NCBI GenBank assembly: GCA_030867875.1
Contig: JAOWCC010000569.1
Location: 186,001-250,000, forward strand
Direction of reading: 5' to 3'
From: Actinernus sp. WN-2022
Taxonomy: Eukaryota; Cnidaria; Anthozoa; Actiniaria; Actinernidae
Length of the DNA: 64,000 nucleotides
Shown here in pieces: positions 49,438-58,012 of the stretch. Numbering within the stretch: the stretch's first letter is position 1; every line of letters begins with the position of its first letter. Under the pieces are notes generated by a model. The model was not told where the DNA came from. It did not search any database and saw nothing but the letters and a program-made list of their open reading frames with translations. Made by a program: the position numbers and the translations under genes.

Positions 49438-50129
49438 TGCGCACAATGTTATATACCGTATGTGGTTCCAGAATATGTCCTGACCTCCTAACTTTACTTC
49501 AAAAATAATATAGAGGATATTACATGGCCGCGCGGAGATACGGATTTTTTATCTTTGAGAGTTGATGAAATATCGCATTTAAGGCAAATGTATTTTGTGA
49601 CGTTAAAGCACGAACTACACATTTCCGGCTGAGCGTCGTGCGGCAATGACTTCCGATAGGCCGCCATTTCGCTTTCAAAATCGCCTTTGTACAGCGCATG
49701 CCCACCAGGGGGGGGGGAATCGGTTTTGGGAGATGGGGGAGATGTTGTTTTCACGGTTTTGGCACAATACATACGATTTGCATGATTTATTTATTATTTT
49801 ACACAATTTATGAATTTAGTTCGGCGTGTGTTAAGAACGACGTTTGCCGTAAAGTCGCACCAGAGTCGTAATTCCCGACTTGGCTACTCGAACCTCATGC
49901 CGGACTCGTACCTATTGAATAGGTCGATCTCAATTGCGGCAAACGTCGTACTATCCATGACCGTATTTCAATATATTAATAGGTTCGACTGAATTAAGTT
50001 CATGGCTAGTTCGACGTAGGCCTAGGAATCGATTTACACCGCACTCTTCAGAGGTGTGGTTTTGTCTACCAAAAATGAAGAAATTTCACCGCGCGATTTT
50101 GAAACTGTTGTCGAAAAAACTGGTTTCTA

Positions 50130-51200
50130 GGTTTCGCTACCATTATGCTCGATCTAGTGTGTGAGAGACTCACACAGCAAGCTCTAGATTGTTTGACTCT
50201 ATTTTCACCAATTTGTTACTGATATTCTATTAGTATGCGAAAACGACACTGAGTCAGATGACACTGATACTCGCTCTTCTATCGCACGTGTTGTGACCGT
50301 CGCTCGACTATGGAAAACCCAAAACCTACAAAATACTAACTCAACTCTCGAAGTGCGCCAATTTCTACATAAATACTCTGATAATATTCGCCAAGGATTT
50401 GAAATGTTTCTACTGAATGATCAGAAAGAGGGCGTGTTTTGGTCCATAAATGAGCCACTCGTGAATATGATCAAAATGGAACTGCTGAGTGCTGGTTCCT
50501 TAATTTGTAGCGTACCATCCTTGCTACAGAGAAAGTTTCAAAAGGTATATCGCTTCTTGTCAGATATGTCGTAGCTTGCAGTGTTCATCTTGGAGTTTAC
50601 ACTTCTCTGCGTTCGTGCGCGTTTGCTTGAAAATCAATGAATGCAGCGAAAGTAGTTTATTCACGCAGAAAGAGAGCACGTTTCGGTTCACCAAGAAGCT
50701 CTTCCTTTTGTTTTCTTATGATTAGAAAGAGGGTCCCGTGTATTAACATACACACCTTCGATTATCAAAGCTGATCATTTGCTACCAACCCGAGAACATC
50801 CTATGTGACTTCTTCCTCTGAATTAAGTGTTGCTGCTGGATTCATTGGAGTTATTTCATTTGTAGTCATTGGTGTCAGAAGAGTGTTCATGAGATTGCTA
50901 ATCACACGCTATGCGTGATCAAGGACGACTGAGCATCAAACAGTTCAATATTTCATACATAAGGAAGAGTTAAATACCTGGAACGTCGGCAATAAGCCAT
51001 ATACATCCCTCGGAATAATATATATGGAAAATAAAGCCTCATGAATAACAAAGAAAACCGTGTCAAGTATGAAATAATCACTGTTACTGTTCTGCAGGAC
51101 AGTTAGTTTATTATCAAAGCGCATCACCGCAGGCTTAGTTTAGAAGTGATGCTCGATCAAGTGTGCAGAGAGACTCTTACAATAAGAGCTTTAGAGCGAC
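50130..51200. repeat. copy 3 of the long interspersed repeat, inverted
   Basis: Reverse-complement match to 24182-26035 and 28190-29270, including ATCGCACGTGTTGTGACCGT and CCAAGAAGCTCTTCCTTTTG. The open frame 50293-50574 lies wholly inside it. It remains open over about 93 codons and part of it (MIKMELLSAGSLIC) is also open in copy 1, so a remnant of an element-encoded protein is possible but unproven. Confidence 0.55.
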
Positions 51201-51605
51201 TCTATTTTCACCAATTTATACTGTAGTAGTGCTCAGCAGCTAAGAACGATTGCACTGAACGGCAAGGAATGTATAAAGGTTCTTCTCTTAAATTCATTGG
51301 TTGATACTCATAAATTTAATAGAATACCATCGAAGTAATGCACTTTCATTAGATAACGTTTTGAAGTTTCAATTTAGTTTTGATCAAACTAGCTATGGTT
51401 GATTTCAATGAACACCATCCAGCCAATAGCAATAGAAAATCAACCGTGAAGAAAGTTCTAACATTTGTAATTCAAACATCTGGTCTTCCCCCTTTCCTTT
51501 CCGCTGGATGGTGTTTTCTTTAAGTTTTCACAGTAAAAATGACCAACAGCACACAGTTTCCTTTATTTTCTGCTTGTAACTTTGACTGAAGACATCTCAG
51601 ATACC
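51201..51605. other. host flank of the virus-like element
   Basis: AT-rich DNA without a gene. A foldback pair, CCATCCAGCCAATAGCAAT...CCGCTGGATGGTGTTT (51415-51515), is the only structure seen. Base composition changes sharply at about 51.64 kb. Confidence 0.5.
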
Positions 51606-51647
51606 ACTTACACATTAGTAGTATAGTAAACTCACTGGGAGTACACA

Positions 51648-51990
51648 GCGAGCCTCCTGATTGGCCGAGAGCGGGGGCGGAGCTATGACGTCACGATGAC
51701 GTCACGATGACGTCACAAGGGCAGGGTGAACAAAGCGAGCCTCGGGATTGGCCGAGAAAGGGGGCGGGGCTATGCACCCCCGGGGGAACAAAGGCAGGCC
51801 TGGGATTGGTCGGCCGTGTCGAGGCCCCGAACCAGGGTTCGGGAGGGGCTCGGCGGGGCGTCGGGGAGAACAAACCCAGGGTTCGGGAGGGGCTCGGCGG
51901 GGCGTCGGGGAGAACAAACCAGGGCGGGGATTGGCCACCCGAACAAAGCCTAGGGGGTATAAAAAAGTGAACCCTTGTCCATTTCAGGGA
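51648..51990 (+). promoter_or_regulatory. promoter/enhancer-like block at the element's left end
   Basis: A 40-bp module (GCGAGCCTC-x2-GATTGGCCGAG, then a GC box and CTATG) occurs at 51648-51687 and 51735-51774. Inverted CCAAT boxes (GATTGG) appear four times, at about 51659, 51746, 51804 and 51929. GC boxes are at 51673-51680 and 51760-51770. Three perfect CRE palindromes (TGACGTCA) lie at 51686-51693, 51697-51704 and 51708-51715, exactly 11 bp apart. A 44-bp tandem duplication covers 51832-51919. A TATA box (TATAAAAAA) is at 51958-51966, about 30 bp before the first ATG region. The order enhancer-CCAAT-TATA is that of a strong pol II promoter; activity is inferred. Confidence 0.75.
51832..51919. 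repeat. 44-bp tandem duplication in the promoter block
   Basis: CCAGGGTTCGGGAGGGGCTC followed by GGCGGGGCGTCGGGGAGAAC and AAAC is present twice back to back, with the start of a third (CCAGGG). The overlapping GC-rich open frames in this area (51691-52098) are composition artefacts. Confidence 0.9.
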
Positions 51991-51995
51991 GAACG

Positions 51996-52640
51996 ATGCT
52001 GCCCACGTGCTTTTGTGGGTGTTACGCCAAAGCCGTCCAAGCCGGCACGCCAGAGTGCTTTCCAATGCCAATGGAAGAACAAGCACTGAGATGGGCATCG
52101 GATATCCACTTTGACGATTGCCTGAAAAGTGGCGAGTACTTCATGGATATGGATAAGTTGGCCGCAAAGCTGGAGAAGGAAAGAAGACCAACCACAGAAA
52201 AGTACTATGATATGCTATGTAAAATGGATTTCAAGGCTATGCAGGAAGGTTTGAACCACAAGCAATACCTACAAAAGTACGAGAAACAAGCCTACGCTGG
52301 AATATATCCAAATGGAGTGAAGGAGTACCTCACCGCTGACCAGCACCTGAAGAAATACTTTCCCAACACTTGGAAAGAACAGAACCCAGAATATCCAGAA
52401 CTGACAGGGATGCAGAAATCCTTAATGGTGATGTTGGGTGGTTTCAACGAAGAAGAAACAGAACATTACACCGGACCGAGAACATACTCAGAGCTGGGAG
52501 TAATTGAGTTCAGCAAAGAGGAACAGCTACACTTGGAGATGTGCATGGAAGAGGCCATTGAAGAAGGAATGACAGGGAGGAACTTCATTGAGAAATACTA
52601 TCCTTATGTTTCCCAGAAAGCCTACATGGATCAAGAGTAA
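51996..52640 (+). CDS. unrecognised first-position protein of the element
   Basis: 214 residues from the ATG at 51996, about 30 bp after the TATA box and with A at -3. An upstream TTG in frame is not a plausible start. The N-terminus has a small Cys cluster (CFCGCY); the rest is acidic/aromatic with no recognised fold. A degenerate repeated motif of the type EG-x5-[YF][LI]-x-KY-x(2-5)-Q-x-AY occurs around residues 78-95 and again at 190-212, with a shorter relative (LTADQHLKKYFP) between. Codon use is more A/T-rich than in the capsid genes, suggesting different origin or constraint. Position next to the promoter, ahead of the integrase, suggests an early regulatory or host-interaction protein; adintovirus-like elements often have variable early genes here. 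Function unknown. Confidence 0.7.
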   Translation: MLPTCFCGCYAKAVQAGTPECFPMPMEEQALRWASDIHFDDCLKSGEYFMDMDKLAAKLEKERRPTTEKYYDMLCKMDFKAMQEGLNHKQYLQKYEKQAYAGIYPNGVKEYLTADQHLKKYFPNTWKEQNPEYPELTGMQKSLMVMLGGFNEEETEHYTGPRTYSELGVIEFSKEEQLHLEMCMEEAIEEGMTGRNFIEKYYPYVSQKAYMDQE

Positions 52641-52725
52641 AACAACACTGTAGTAACGTTGACCGCTGACCAGTAGTAGTATTGTCACTAGTTTGACCGC
52701 TGACCAGTAAAAGAGGGTGGCCGAG

Positions 52726-52869
52726 ATGATCGAGAGTGACGACGAAGACATGGAGGACGACACCGCCTCAAAGAGGGCAAAAAGAGAGAAGAGGGAGAAG
52801 AGGAAGGAAGAAGAGGAGGAGGCTGAACAGAGGTTGTCCGAGAAGAGAAAGTCGAAGAAGTCGATTTAA
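52726..52869 (+). CDS. 47-residue highly charged protein
   Basis: The start ATG at 52726 is followed by an acidic stretch (SDDEDMEDD), then a basic nuclear-localisation-like run (KRAKREKREKRK), an acidic run and a basic C-terminus (KRKSKKSI). It lies between the first gene and an AATAAA signal at 52872-52877, so it could be the second frame of the same transcript. The charge pattern suggests a nucleic-acid or nuclear role, but low complexity makes the call weak. A 16-bp direct repeat (TGACCGCTGACCAGTA at 52660 and 52694) lies just upstream. Confidence 0.4.
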   Translation: MIESDDEDMEDDTASKRAKREKREKRKEEEEEAEQRLSEKRKSKKSI

Positions 52870-52871
52870 AC

Positions 52872-52877
52872 AATAAA
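52872..52877 (+). terminator. poly(A) signal
   Basis: AATAAA three bases after the stop codon of the small charged frame; it would end the first transcript of the element. Confidence 0.6.
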
Positions 52878-52948
52878 AAAAAATTCAAGGGAAAACGAAG
52901 CTGTCTGCCGTCTCTTTTTCTAGGGAGAAAGAGGGGAGGTGAAAAAAG

Positions 52949-52954
52949 TATAAG
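52949..52954 (+). promoter_or_regulatory. candidate TATA box for the integrase transcript
   Basis: TATAAGGGGG preceded by an A-rich run, about 40 bp ahead of the first ATG (52990) and 160 bp ahead of the integrase ATG. It follows directly after the poly(A) signal of the first unit. Confidence 0.45.
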
Positions 52955-52989
52955 GGGGTTCCGCGCGCTAGACTCGGGGAGAGTACAGA

Positions 52990-53217
52990 ATGCCTTGCGG
53001 CGGAGGAGGAGGTCCGTCCCTCAAGTGCCATGGTATTTTGAAACGTGTCCGTTGTCTCTTGGCGTGTTGCGGAGGAAAAGTGATTATTCAGGGCTCTCAT
53101 TTTGAGGATTATGGGGCGAAAGAAGGAGAAGAAAAAGAATCCTTCCGCGCTGCTCGAGGCGTTGTATTACGACCCCAGCAGCCCTGCTGCCTTTGGGGGT
53201 CTTGTGAAAGCGGCTAG
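52990..53217 (+). CDS. possible small Cys/Gly-rich protein overlapping the integrase start
   Basis: 75 residues starting MPCGGGGGPSLKCHG, with CLLACC further on. It overlaps the integrase by 107 bp in another frame. It is the first ATG after the candidate TATA box, so integrase would need leaky scanning or another start site if this is translated. No family recognised. The overlapping half may be a by-product of the integrase coding bias. Confidence 0.3.
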   Translation: MPCGGGGGPSLKCHGILKRVRCLLACCGGKVIIQGSHFEDYGAKEGEEKESFRAARGVVLRPQQPCCLWGSCESG

Positions 53218-54232
53218 CGAAGTGGGGGTGACCCGCACCACCACTTTAGCGTGGCTGAAAAAACAATTGACCTTTATGTTGCACCGCCCTTTTCGAAAAC
53301 AAATTCTGCGAGAGCGCGTGCGCGTGCTGGCCCTCGACGAGCAGTGGCAGGCGGATCTGGTGGACATGCAAGCCACGAGTGCCTTCAACAAGGGCTACAA
53401 ACACATTTTGACCATCATCGATGTGTTGTCCAAGTACGCGTGGGCGGTCCCCCTGAAGAACAAGACGGGAGAGGAATTGGTGCGCGCATTTACCCAAGTG
53501 TTCCGCGAACGGAAACCATTGCCGTTGCAGACCGATGCCGGGACAGAATTTACCAACCGTAAGTTCCAGGCCTTTTTAAAAAAGAATGACGTGGCCTTTT
53601 TCGTCACGTACAACGAGACCAAAGTCCAGATTGCCGAGCGGTTCAACCGGACGCTCAAGGGACGCATGTACAAATATTTCACGGCCACCGGGAAGAAAGA
53701 GTATTTGAAAGTCCTTCCCCAATTGGTGCTCGGGTACAACAGAGCCGTCCACAGCAGCATTCGACGCGCCCCCATCACCGTCACGCCCTTCAACGACCAC
53801 GAGGTGAGGGCCGTCTTGTACCGGGAAAAGCAGACGCCGACGAGGAAACCGAAGAAACCGTTGTACCGTCCCGGCGATACGGTACGGATTAGCAAGACCA
53901 AAGGTCATTTTGAAAAAAGCTATCTGGCCAACTGGTCGGAGGAAGTGTTCACGGTGCGGCAACGGTTGGACTACCGCACGCCTCCCGTCTACCGGCTGGA
54001 GGACCTGAGCGGGGAAGTGTTGCGGGGGACGTTTTACGAAAGCGAGATGACGCCGGTGGCCGTGGAAACAGGAAGTCTCTTTATCATCGAAAAGGTGTTG
54101 CAACGCCGCCGCGGCAAGAAGAACCAGGAAGAAGTCTTGGTGAAATGGGAAGGGTACCCCTCCAAATTTAACAGCTGGGTCCCGGTCACTCAGTTCCAGA
54201 CCCAAACGTACGGTAGAAAGAAAAAGACATAA
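53111..54232 (+). CDS. integrase, retrovirus-like DDE type with chromodomain
   Basis: 373 residues from the ATG at 53111 (A at -3, G at +4); the TTG nine bases earlier is not needed. The catalytic core has the DDE triad D82 (QADLVDM), D142 (LQTDAGTEF) and E176 (AERFNRT), with 33 residues between the second Asp and the Glu. A C-terminal chromodomain (about 325-362; FIIEKVLQ, VLVKWEGYP, NSWVP) retains the aromatic and KWEGY signatures that read methylated histone tails. This is the standard Polinton integrase layout. It inserts the linear element into host chromatin in the nucleus; the chromodomain probably guides target choice. It is intact from end to end. The basic N-terminus (GRKKEKKK) and C-terminus (GRKKKT) may be nuclear-localisation signals. 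It is followed 47 bp later by the short penton paralogue. Confidence 0.97.
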   Translation: MGRKKEKKKNPSALLEALYYDPSSPAAFGGLVKAASEVGVTRTTTLAWLKKQLTFMLHRPFRKQILRERVRVLALDEQWQADLVDMQATSAFNKGYKHILTIIDVLSKYAWAVPLKNKTGEELVRAFTQVFRERKPLPLQTDAGTEFTNRKFQAFLKKNDVAFFVTYNETKVQIAERFNRTLKGRMYKYFTATGKKEYLKVLPQLVLGYNRAVHSSIRRAPITVTPFNDHEVRAVLYREKQTPTRKPKKPLYRPGDTVRISKTKGHFEKSYLANWSEEVFTVRQRLDYRTPPVYRLEDLSGEVLRGTFYESEMTPVAVETGSLFIIEKVLQRRRGKKNQEEVLVKWEGYPSKFNSWVPVTQFQTQTYGRKKKT

Positions 54233-54279
54233 AAGAGTTGGTTGTCCTGAGGGCCGGATTCATTTGCGAGAAAGAGAGG

Positions 54280-54726
54280 ATGGAGGAGGTAGAGGAATGG
54301 TACATTACCGTCACCAACGGGACGAGTACCTACATCTACACCAATGCCCCGTCCCGGTTCCGTATCCATCTCCCGCAAATGTACGAGTTGTCTCCGGACT
54401 GGGAAATGGCGGTCACGCAACTGGTCTTCCCCAGGCCCCCAAAGAAGAAGACGCTTTACATGTACTGTGATTTGGTGGAACCCAGTATTGTGGGGGATAC
54501 GAAAGCCCCCCTGTTGAGAGTCCTTTTTTCAGGGACCGGTGGCGACACGATCCAAGAACCCAACTTTACCACCCTGTTCTACAGGCGGTTGTCCAAGACG
54601 GTGTTTGAGGATTTCGAAAGCCTTATAACCGACGAGCACGGGAAACTTGTTTCATTTCCACAAACCCCTAAGGTGGAAGTGACCCTCCATTTCCGGAAAG
54701 CATGGATCCCGACCGCATCTGGATGA
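54280..54726 (+). CDS. shortened paralogue of the downstream penton-like protein
   Basis: 148 residues from the ATG at 54280 (strong context; upstream TTG disregarded). The first 50 residues match the start of the next gene (FRIHLPQM, W-x-MA, QLVFPRP against FRIHLPEM, WKMA, LQFPRAW). Residues from about 55 on match its last 95 (LYMYCDLVEPSIVGD and AKTVF/ITDE-type motifs). The middle of about 290 residues of the larger protein is absent. It is a neat in-frame internal deletion, not a truncation, and the frame is otherwise intact. It overlaps the next gene by 25 bp. In the large family the conserved C-terminal part is probably a jelly-roll-like capsid domain; this protein would keep only that plus the N-terminal arm. 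Function is inferred as an accessory or minor capsid component. Confidence 0.75.
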   Translation: MEEVEEWYITVTNGTSTYIYTNAPSRFRIHLPQMYELSPDWEMAVTQLVFPRPPKKKTLYMYCDLVEPSIVGDTKAPLLRVLFSGTGGDTIQEPNFTTLFYRRLSKTVFEDFESLITDEHGKLVSFPQTPKVEVTLHFRKAWIPTASG

Positions 54727-56036
54727 CGTTGCCTAGCGTGGCCAGCCGGGATACCTTTCCCAACAACACAGGCGCCCATTTTCGTATCCATTTGCCGGAG
54801 ATGTTGGTCTTGGACCGGCGGTGGAAGATGGCCCTCTGCCACCTGCAATTTCCACGCGCCTGGGATGAATTATTCCCTAAGAAGCAAGACCGACAATTCT
54901 CGCTGATCCACGAAAAACTTCGCCAAGAAGAAGAAACCTCGACCACCCTCACCTTTGCTTCCCAGTCTTTCGAAACGGTCACAGAACTGGTCCATGCTCT
55001 GCGCAGGGCTTTGGTGCAAGGAGGGTTCCAAACGGTCCTCAAAACATTGGACGTCTGGCCGGAATTCAACGATAAAACAAGGGCCAAGACCGCCCTGGAA
55101 TTGAATCAAACCGCCACGGACAGGTACGTTTTAGCCCTCCCCCCTCAACTGGCCTACATGATCGGCTTGGAGGACGATCCCAAAAAGTCCACCGCACATC
55201 CCTACGATATGGTGAAAAAAGCGGGGCCCCACACGACGTTGATGTCCAGTTTCGTAGGGATCCGCACGGGTGCGGTGATCCCGGACAAAGCCATCCTGAT
55301 CCCCGCGTCGGTCTCGGAGAAAGACCGAACCATTTACTACCTGAGTACCGCGACCACGGGCAGCTCTATCATGTTTCACAAGCATCACAAGATCAAAACC
55401 ACCTTTGTGTTACCGCCTGGGAACTACGCGAACGCCAAAGCTATCGAAGCCGCCATTCCGGCCAACTACCCTCATGTGATATGGTTTTGGAACCCCAAAC
55501 CTGCCAAAGGGACCTTAATGCTAACCCTTCAAGTTATCCATGAGGGGGCCCATGTTGTCATGAGCCCCTGGCTGGCCAAGCTGCTGGGATTTGGCGACGG
55601 GCACACGCCCCAAATCTTTTCGGAGAACGAGAACGAAGATAAGAACCCCCGTACCCTAATGGGGTACCAGCCCGAGTGTTGGTCCACCTATTACTCCGGC
55701 CAGAAATTCTTGTCGGACAAAGCCTACCTACTCACCCGTGATTTTAAACACCAACCCGTGCGCAGTTTGTACGTGTACTGCGATCTGATTGAGCCGCATA
55801 TCGTGGGGGATGTGAAAGCGCCCTTGCTAAGGGTCATGACGGCCCAGGTCCCTTACAACGAGGTGGTGGAACGAGACTTTCCGGTCATGCGCTACTTCCC
55901 GCTCGCCAAAACGGTGTTTGACACGTTGGAAATCCTTATAACCGACGAGACAGGTCAACGCATCTCATTCGCCTCAACAGCTACCGTGGTGGCGACGTTG
56001 GAATTTGTGAAGCGCGCTCTGAAAAGGAAAGGATGA
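54702..56036 (+). CDS. penton / minor capsid protein candidate
   Basis: 444 residues. The N-terminal motif (FRIHLPEM, WKMALCHLQFPRAW) and the C-terminal motif (YVYCDLIEPHIVGD, then KAPLLRV, then ITDETG) are the hallmarks of a protein found in most animal Polintons beside the major capsid protein and regarded as the penton/minor capsid protein. The middle (100-340) is less distinctive. Its start overlaps the preceding short paralogue and its stop overlaps the next start (ATGA at 56033-56036). A capsid-vertex role is from family knowledge; the structure is not visible from sequence alone. Confidence 0.85.
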   Translation: MDPDRIWMTLPSVASRDTFPNNTGAHFRIHLPEMLVLDRRWKMALCHLQFPRAWDELFPKKQDRQFSLIHEKLRQEEETSTTLTFASQSFETVTELVHALRRALVQGGFQTVLKTLDVWPEFNDKTRAKTALELNQTATDRYVLALPPQLAYMIGLEDDPKKSTAHPYDMVKKAGPHTTLMSSFVGIRTGAVIPDKAILIPASVSEKDRTIYYLSTATTGSSIMFHKHHKIKTTFVLPPGNYANAKAIEAAIPANYPHVIWFWNPKPAKGTLMLTLQVIHEGAHVVMSPWLAKLLGFGDGHTPQIFSENENEDKNPRTLMGYQPECWSTYYSGQKFLSDKAYLLTRDFKHQPVRSLYVYCDLIEPHIVGDVKAPLLRVMTAQVPYNEVVERDFPVMRYFPLAKTVFDTLEILITDETGQRISFASTATVVATLEFVKRALKRKG

Positions 56037-56668
56037 ATGGACCGTCTACGGTTTCTATGGCACCGCTGCCATCTATGGGGGACGTGGTTGGCGGAGGGTC
56101 TTCGATACCTGTGTTCCGTGCGCTCCCCTCTCACACCTCCAATCCTCAACGCACGCCCACCTCCATCCCTGTCTTCCAGGGGGGCCGCGGACAGCAAGGC
56201 GGCGGCGGACTCCTCCCTATCCGTTGGAATGAACTCGGCCGTTACGAACCGGTCACAAATCAAAAGGGTGGGCTCTTGCCCTTAGCGCTAGCCCTCTTGG
56301 CCGTCATGGCGGGCAAAGCGCTGGCCGGCACCGTCGCGGGGGCGGTGGCTAAAAACGGAGGACAGAAGATTCTCGCGCGCCTGAAAAAGAAATTTGGCAA
56401 GAGGGTGGTGAAACAAATCGTGAAGGACACGAGTAAAGGGGCGACCCGTGTGTTCGGCAAGAAAACCAGTAAAAAGTTGATCCAAGGTCTGGAAAAGATA
56501 GCGGGGGTGGCGCCGAAAAAGAAAAAGACGAAGAAGCCGGCGCGGCCCACGGCACGGCCCGTGGCCAACAAGAATAAAAGAAAGAAAAAACAGGCTCTCC
56601 CTCTCATTCCTTCGAAGGCCGTCAAGCGTGCACGTGTGGAGAGAGATATCTTTGACGACGATTATTGA
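56033..56668 (+). CDS. hydrophobic/basic virion protein with GG cleavage-like motifs
   Basis: 211 residues. Residues 1-76 are Pro/Gly-rich with QQGG (54-57); QKGG (77-80) is followed directly by a hydrophobic helix (LLPLALALLAVMAGKALAG, 81-99). The C-terminal half is strongly basic (KKKTKK, KNKRKKK) and ends in an acidic tail (DDDY). Adenain-type proteases cut after G-G in (M/I/L/Q)-x-G-G, so QKGG would free a hydrophobic/basic piece, recalling adenovirus membrane-lytic and core proteins; this is inference. Start overlaps the previous stop; the stop is 5 bp before the major capsid ATG. Confidence 0.7.
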   Translation: MNGPSTVSMAPLPSMGDVVGGGSSIPVFRALPSHTSNPQRTPTSIPVFQGGRGQQGGGGLLPIRWNELGRYEPVTNQKGGLLPLALALLAVMAGKALAGTVAGAVAKNGGQKILARLKKKFGKRVVKQIVKDTSKGATRVFGKKTSKKLIQGLEKIAGVAPKKKKTKKPARPTARPVANKNKRKKKQALPLIPSKAVKRARVERDIFDDDY

Positions 56669-56673
56669 ACACC

Positions 56674-58002
56674 ATGGCCACGGTCGCCGGCATGGGCAAA
56701 CCGCCCCTGCCCAACATGTTGGGCGGCTACAACACCCATTTGGATTTTTTCGGCAAGGAATTGGCCCAAGCGGTCGAAGAACGAGGCTATTGGTCGGAGC
56801 ACGCTCCCAAATCGGCCCTCTTGCCCGGGTCGCTCGTGGAATGTTACCTCCCCGCCAGTCCCTATTACACCGTGCTGCCTAGAAGTTACTTCAAGGTGAC
56901 GGCCAACCTCGTGAAAGCCAACGGCGGGAATTTGACCGCCGATTTGAACTTGGGGCCCGTCAACAATTGGTTTCATTCCCTCTGGTCGCAAATAGATATG
57001 GCCTTGAACGGAGAATGGATGATCATGAGCACCAAAACCTTCCCCTACAAAGCCTACCTCAGCACCCTCCTCAACTATACCCCAGACGCCAAGAAATCCT
57101 ACCTGACCGCGGGACTGTACTACAAAGACATGGCCGGGTCCATGGATGTGTTCGACATCGCCGGGGCCAACACAGGGTTGACTACGCGGGCAGCCTACGT
57201 CAAGGACAGCAACGTGGTGGAACTGACCGGGATGTTTTACATTGACGCAGCCTTTACCAACAAACTGCTCCTCAACGGGGTGCCCCTAGAATTCCGACTT
57301 ACCCCTTCCAGCAATGCCTTCGCCCTCATGGGGGACAGTGGGGCAGCGGAAGCGGCCGCCGCCAAAATCGTGCTGAAGCGGGTCACTTTCTTCCGTCGCG
57401 TCAGTGTCTGCAACAAGGACTTCATGAAGAGCATCGAAGTGAAACTCGTGTCCCAGCCCGTCCTCTACCCTTACAACAGCGAGGAAGAACGGATGTTCAT
57501 CATTTCCCTGGGGGACACCACCTTTGAGAAAACGGATTTCCTAGGCGGACGCATCCCCCGACGCATGCGACTTGCCTTGATGGGGAGTGCGAACAGTTTG
57601 GGAGCTCTGAAAAAGAACCCTTTCCATTTCCAAAGGTTTGGGATGACCCGCACGACGGTCACGGTCGACGGCACGCCCACCCCCTTCTCCCGCGTCGAAT
57701 TTGCGACCGGAAAAACCCTGGACGGTTACAATACCTTGTTCCTGTCCCAAGGCGCCATGAGCGCCAACCATGGGATTGACATTACCCGGACCGATTGGGA
57801 CAAGGGGTACGCTATCCTGTGTTTTGACTTCACCCCGGACGGCAGTGGCAGCGCCTCGCGCATGAACATACAACAATACGGGACGATGGGCATCCAGCTT
57901 CAGTTTGAGGCAGGCGTCGCCAAGACCCTATCCGTGTACGTGAACTGCGAGTTTGACGCCGCGTACGAAATCAACAGCAGCCGAGAAGTGAAAGGGTTGT
58001 AA
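56674..58002 (+). CDS. major capsid protein (double-jelly-roll family)
   Basis: 442 residues from the ATG at 56674 (perfect ACCATGG context); the TTG at 56665 is rejected. Key family signatures are present: LWSQIDMALNG near 100, TKTFPYKAYLSTLLNY near 120, and a conserved C-terminal LSVYVNCEFDA. Length fits animal Polinton major capsid proteins, whose relatives in animal genomes are often labelled F54H12.2-like. It would form hexon-like trimers in an icosahedral shell. MLGG at 15-18 is a possible protease site that would trim the N-terminus. The frame is intact and flanked by the small basic protein and the protease, the usual Polinton order. Confidence 0.9.
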   Translation: MATVAGMGKPPLPNMLGGYNTHLDFFGKELAQAVEERGYWSEHAPKSALLPGSLVECYLPASPYYTVLPRSYFKVTANLVKANGGNLTADLNLGPVNNWFHSLWSQIDMALNGEWMIMSTKTFPYKAYLSTLLNYTPDAKKSYLTAGLYYKDMAGSMDVFDIAGANTGLTTRAAYVKDSNVVELTGMFYIDAAFTNKLLLNGVPLEFRLTPSSNAFALMGDSGAAEAAAAKIVLKRVTFFRRVSVCNKDFMKSIEVKLVSQPVLYPYNSEEERMFIISLGDTTFEKTDFLGGRIPRRMRLALMGSANSLGALKKNPFHFQRFGMTRTTVTVDGTPTPFSRVEFATGKTLDGYNTLFLSQGAMSANHGIDITRTDWDKGYAILCFDFTPDGSGSASRMNIQQYGTMGIQLQFEAGVAKTLSVYVNCEFDAAYEINSSREVKGL

Positions 58003-58012
58003 GCCGTGGGGG

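Larger units (their letters stand above)
47283..49500 (+). repeat. segmental duplication, copy 2
   Basis: Matches 34205-36480 in the same orientation. It lacks the MITE at 34926-35265, has its own insertion at 47973-48247, carries a (TTCG)n microsatellite at 47727-47755, and its 81-bp array is shorter. Confidence 0.85.

Noticed and set aside
50293..50574. A 93-codon frame with MIKMELLSAGSLIC
   Set aside because: Lies wholly in an interspersed repeat; openness in two copies can be explained by nucleotide identity, so not called as a gene.
51691..52098. Several overlapping Pro/Gly/Arg-rich frames at the left end of the element
   Set aside because: GC-rich promoter DNA with tandem repeats; they cross TATA and CRE sites and have no family features.
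53395..54205. Minus-strand frames of 168 and 209 codons opposite the integrase
   Set aside because: Antisense shadows of a GC-rich gene; no domain, while the plus strand has a complete catalytic triad.
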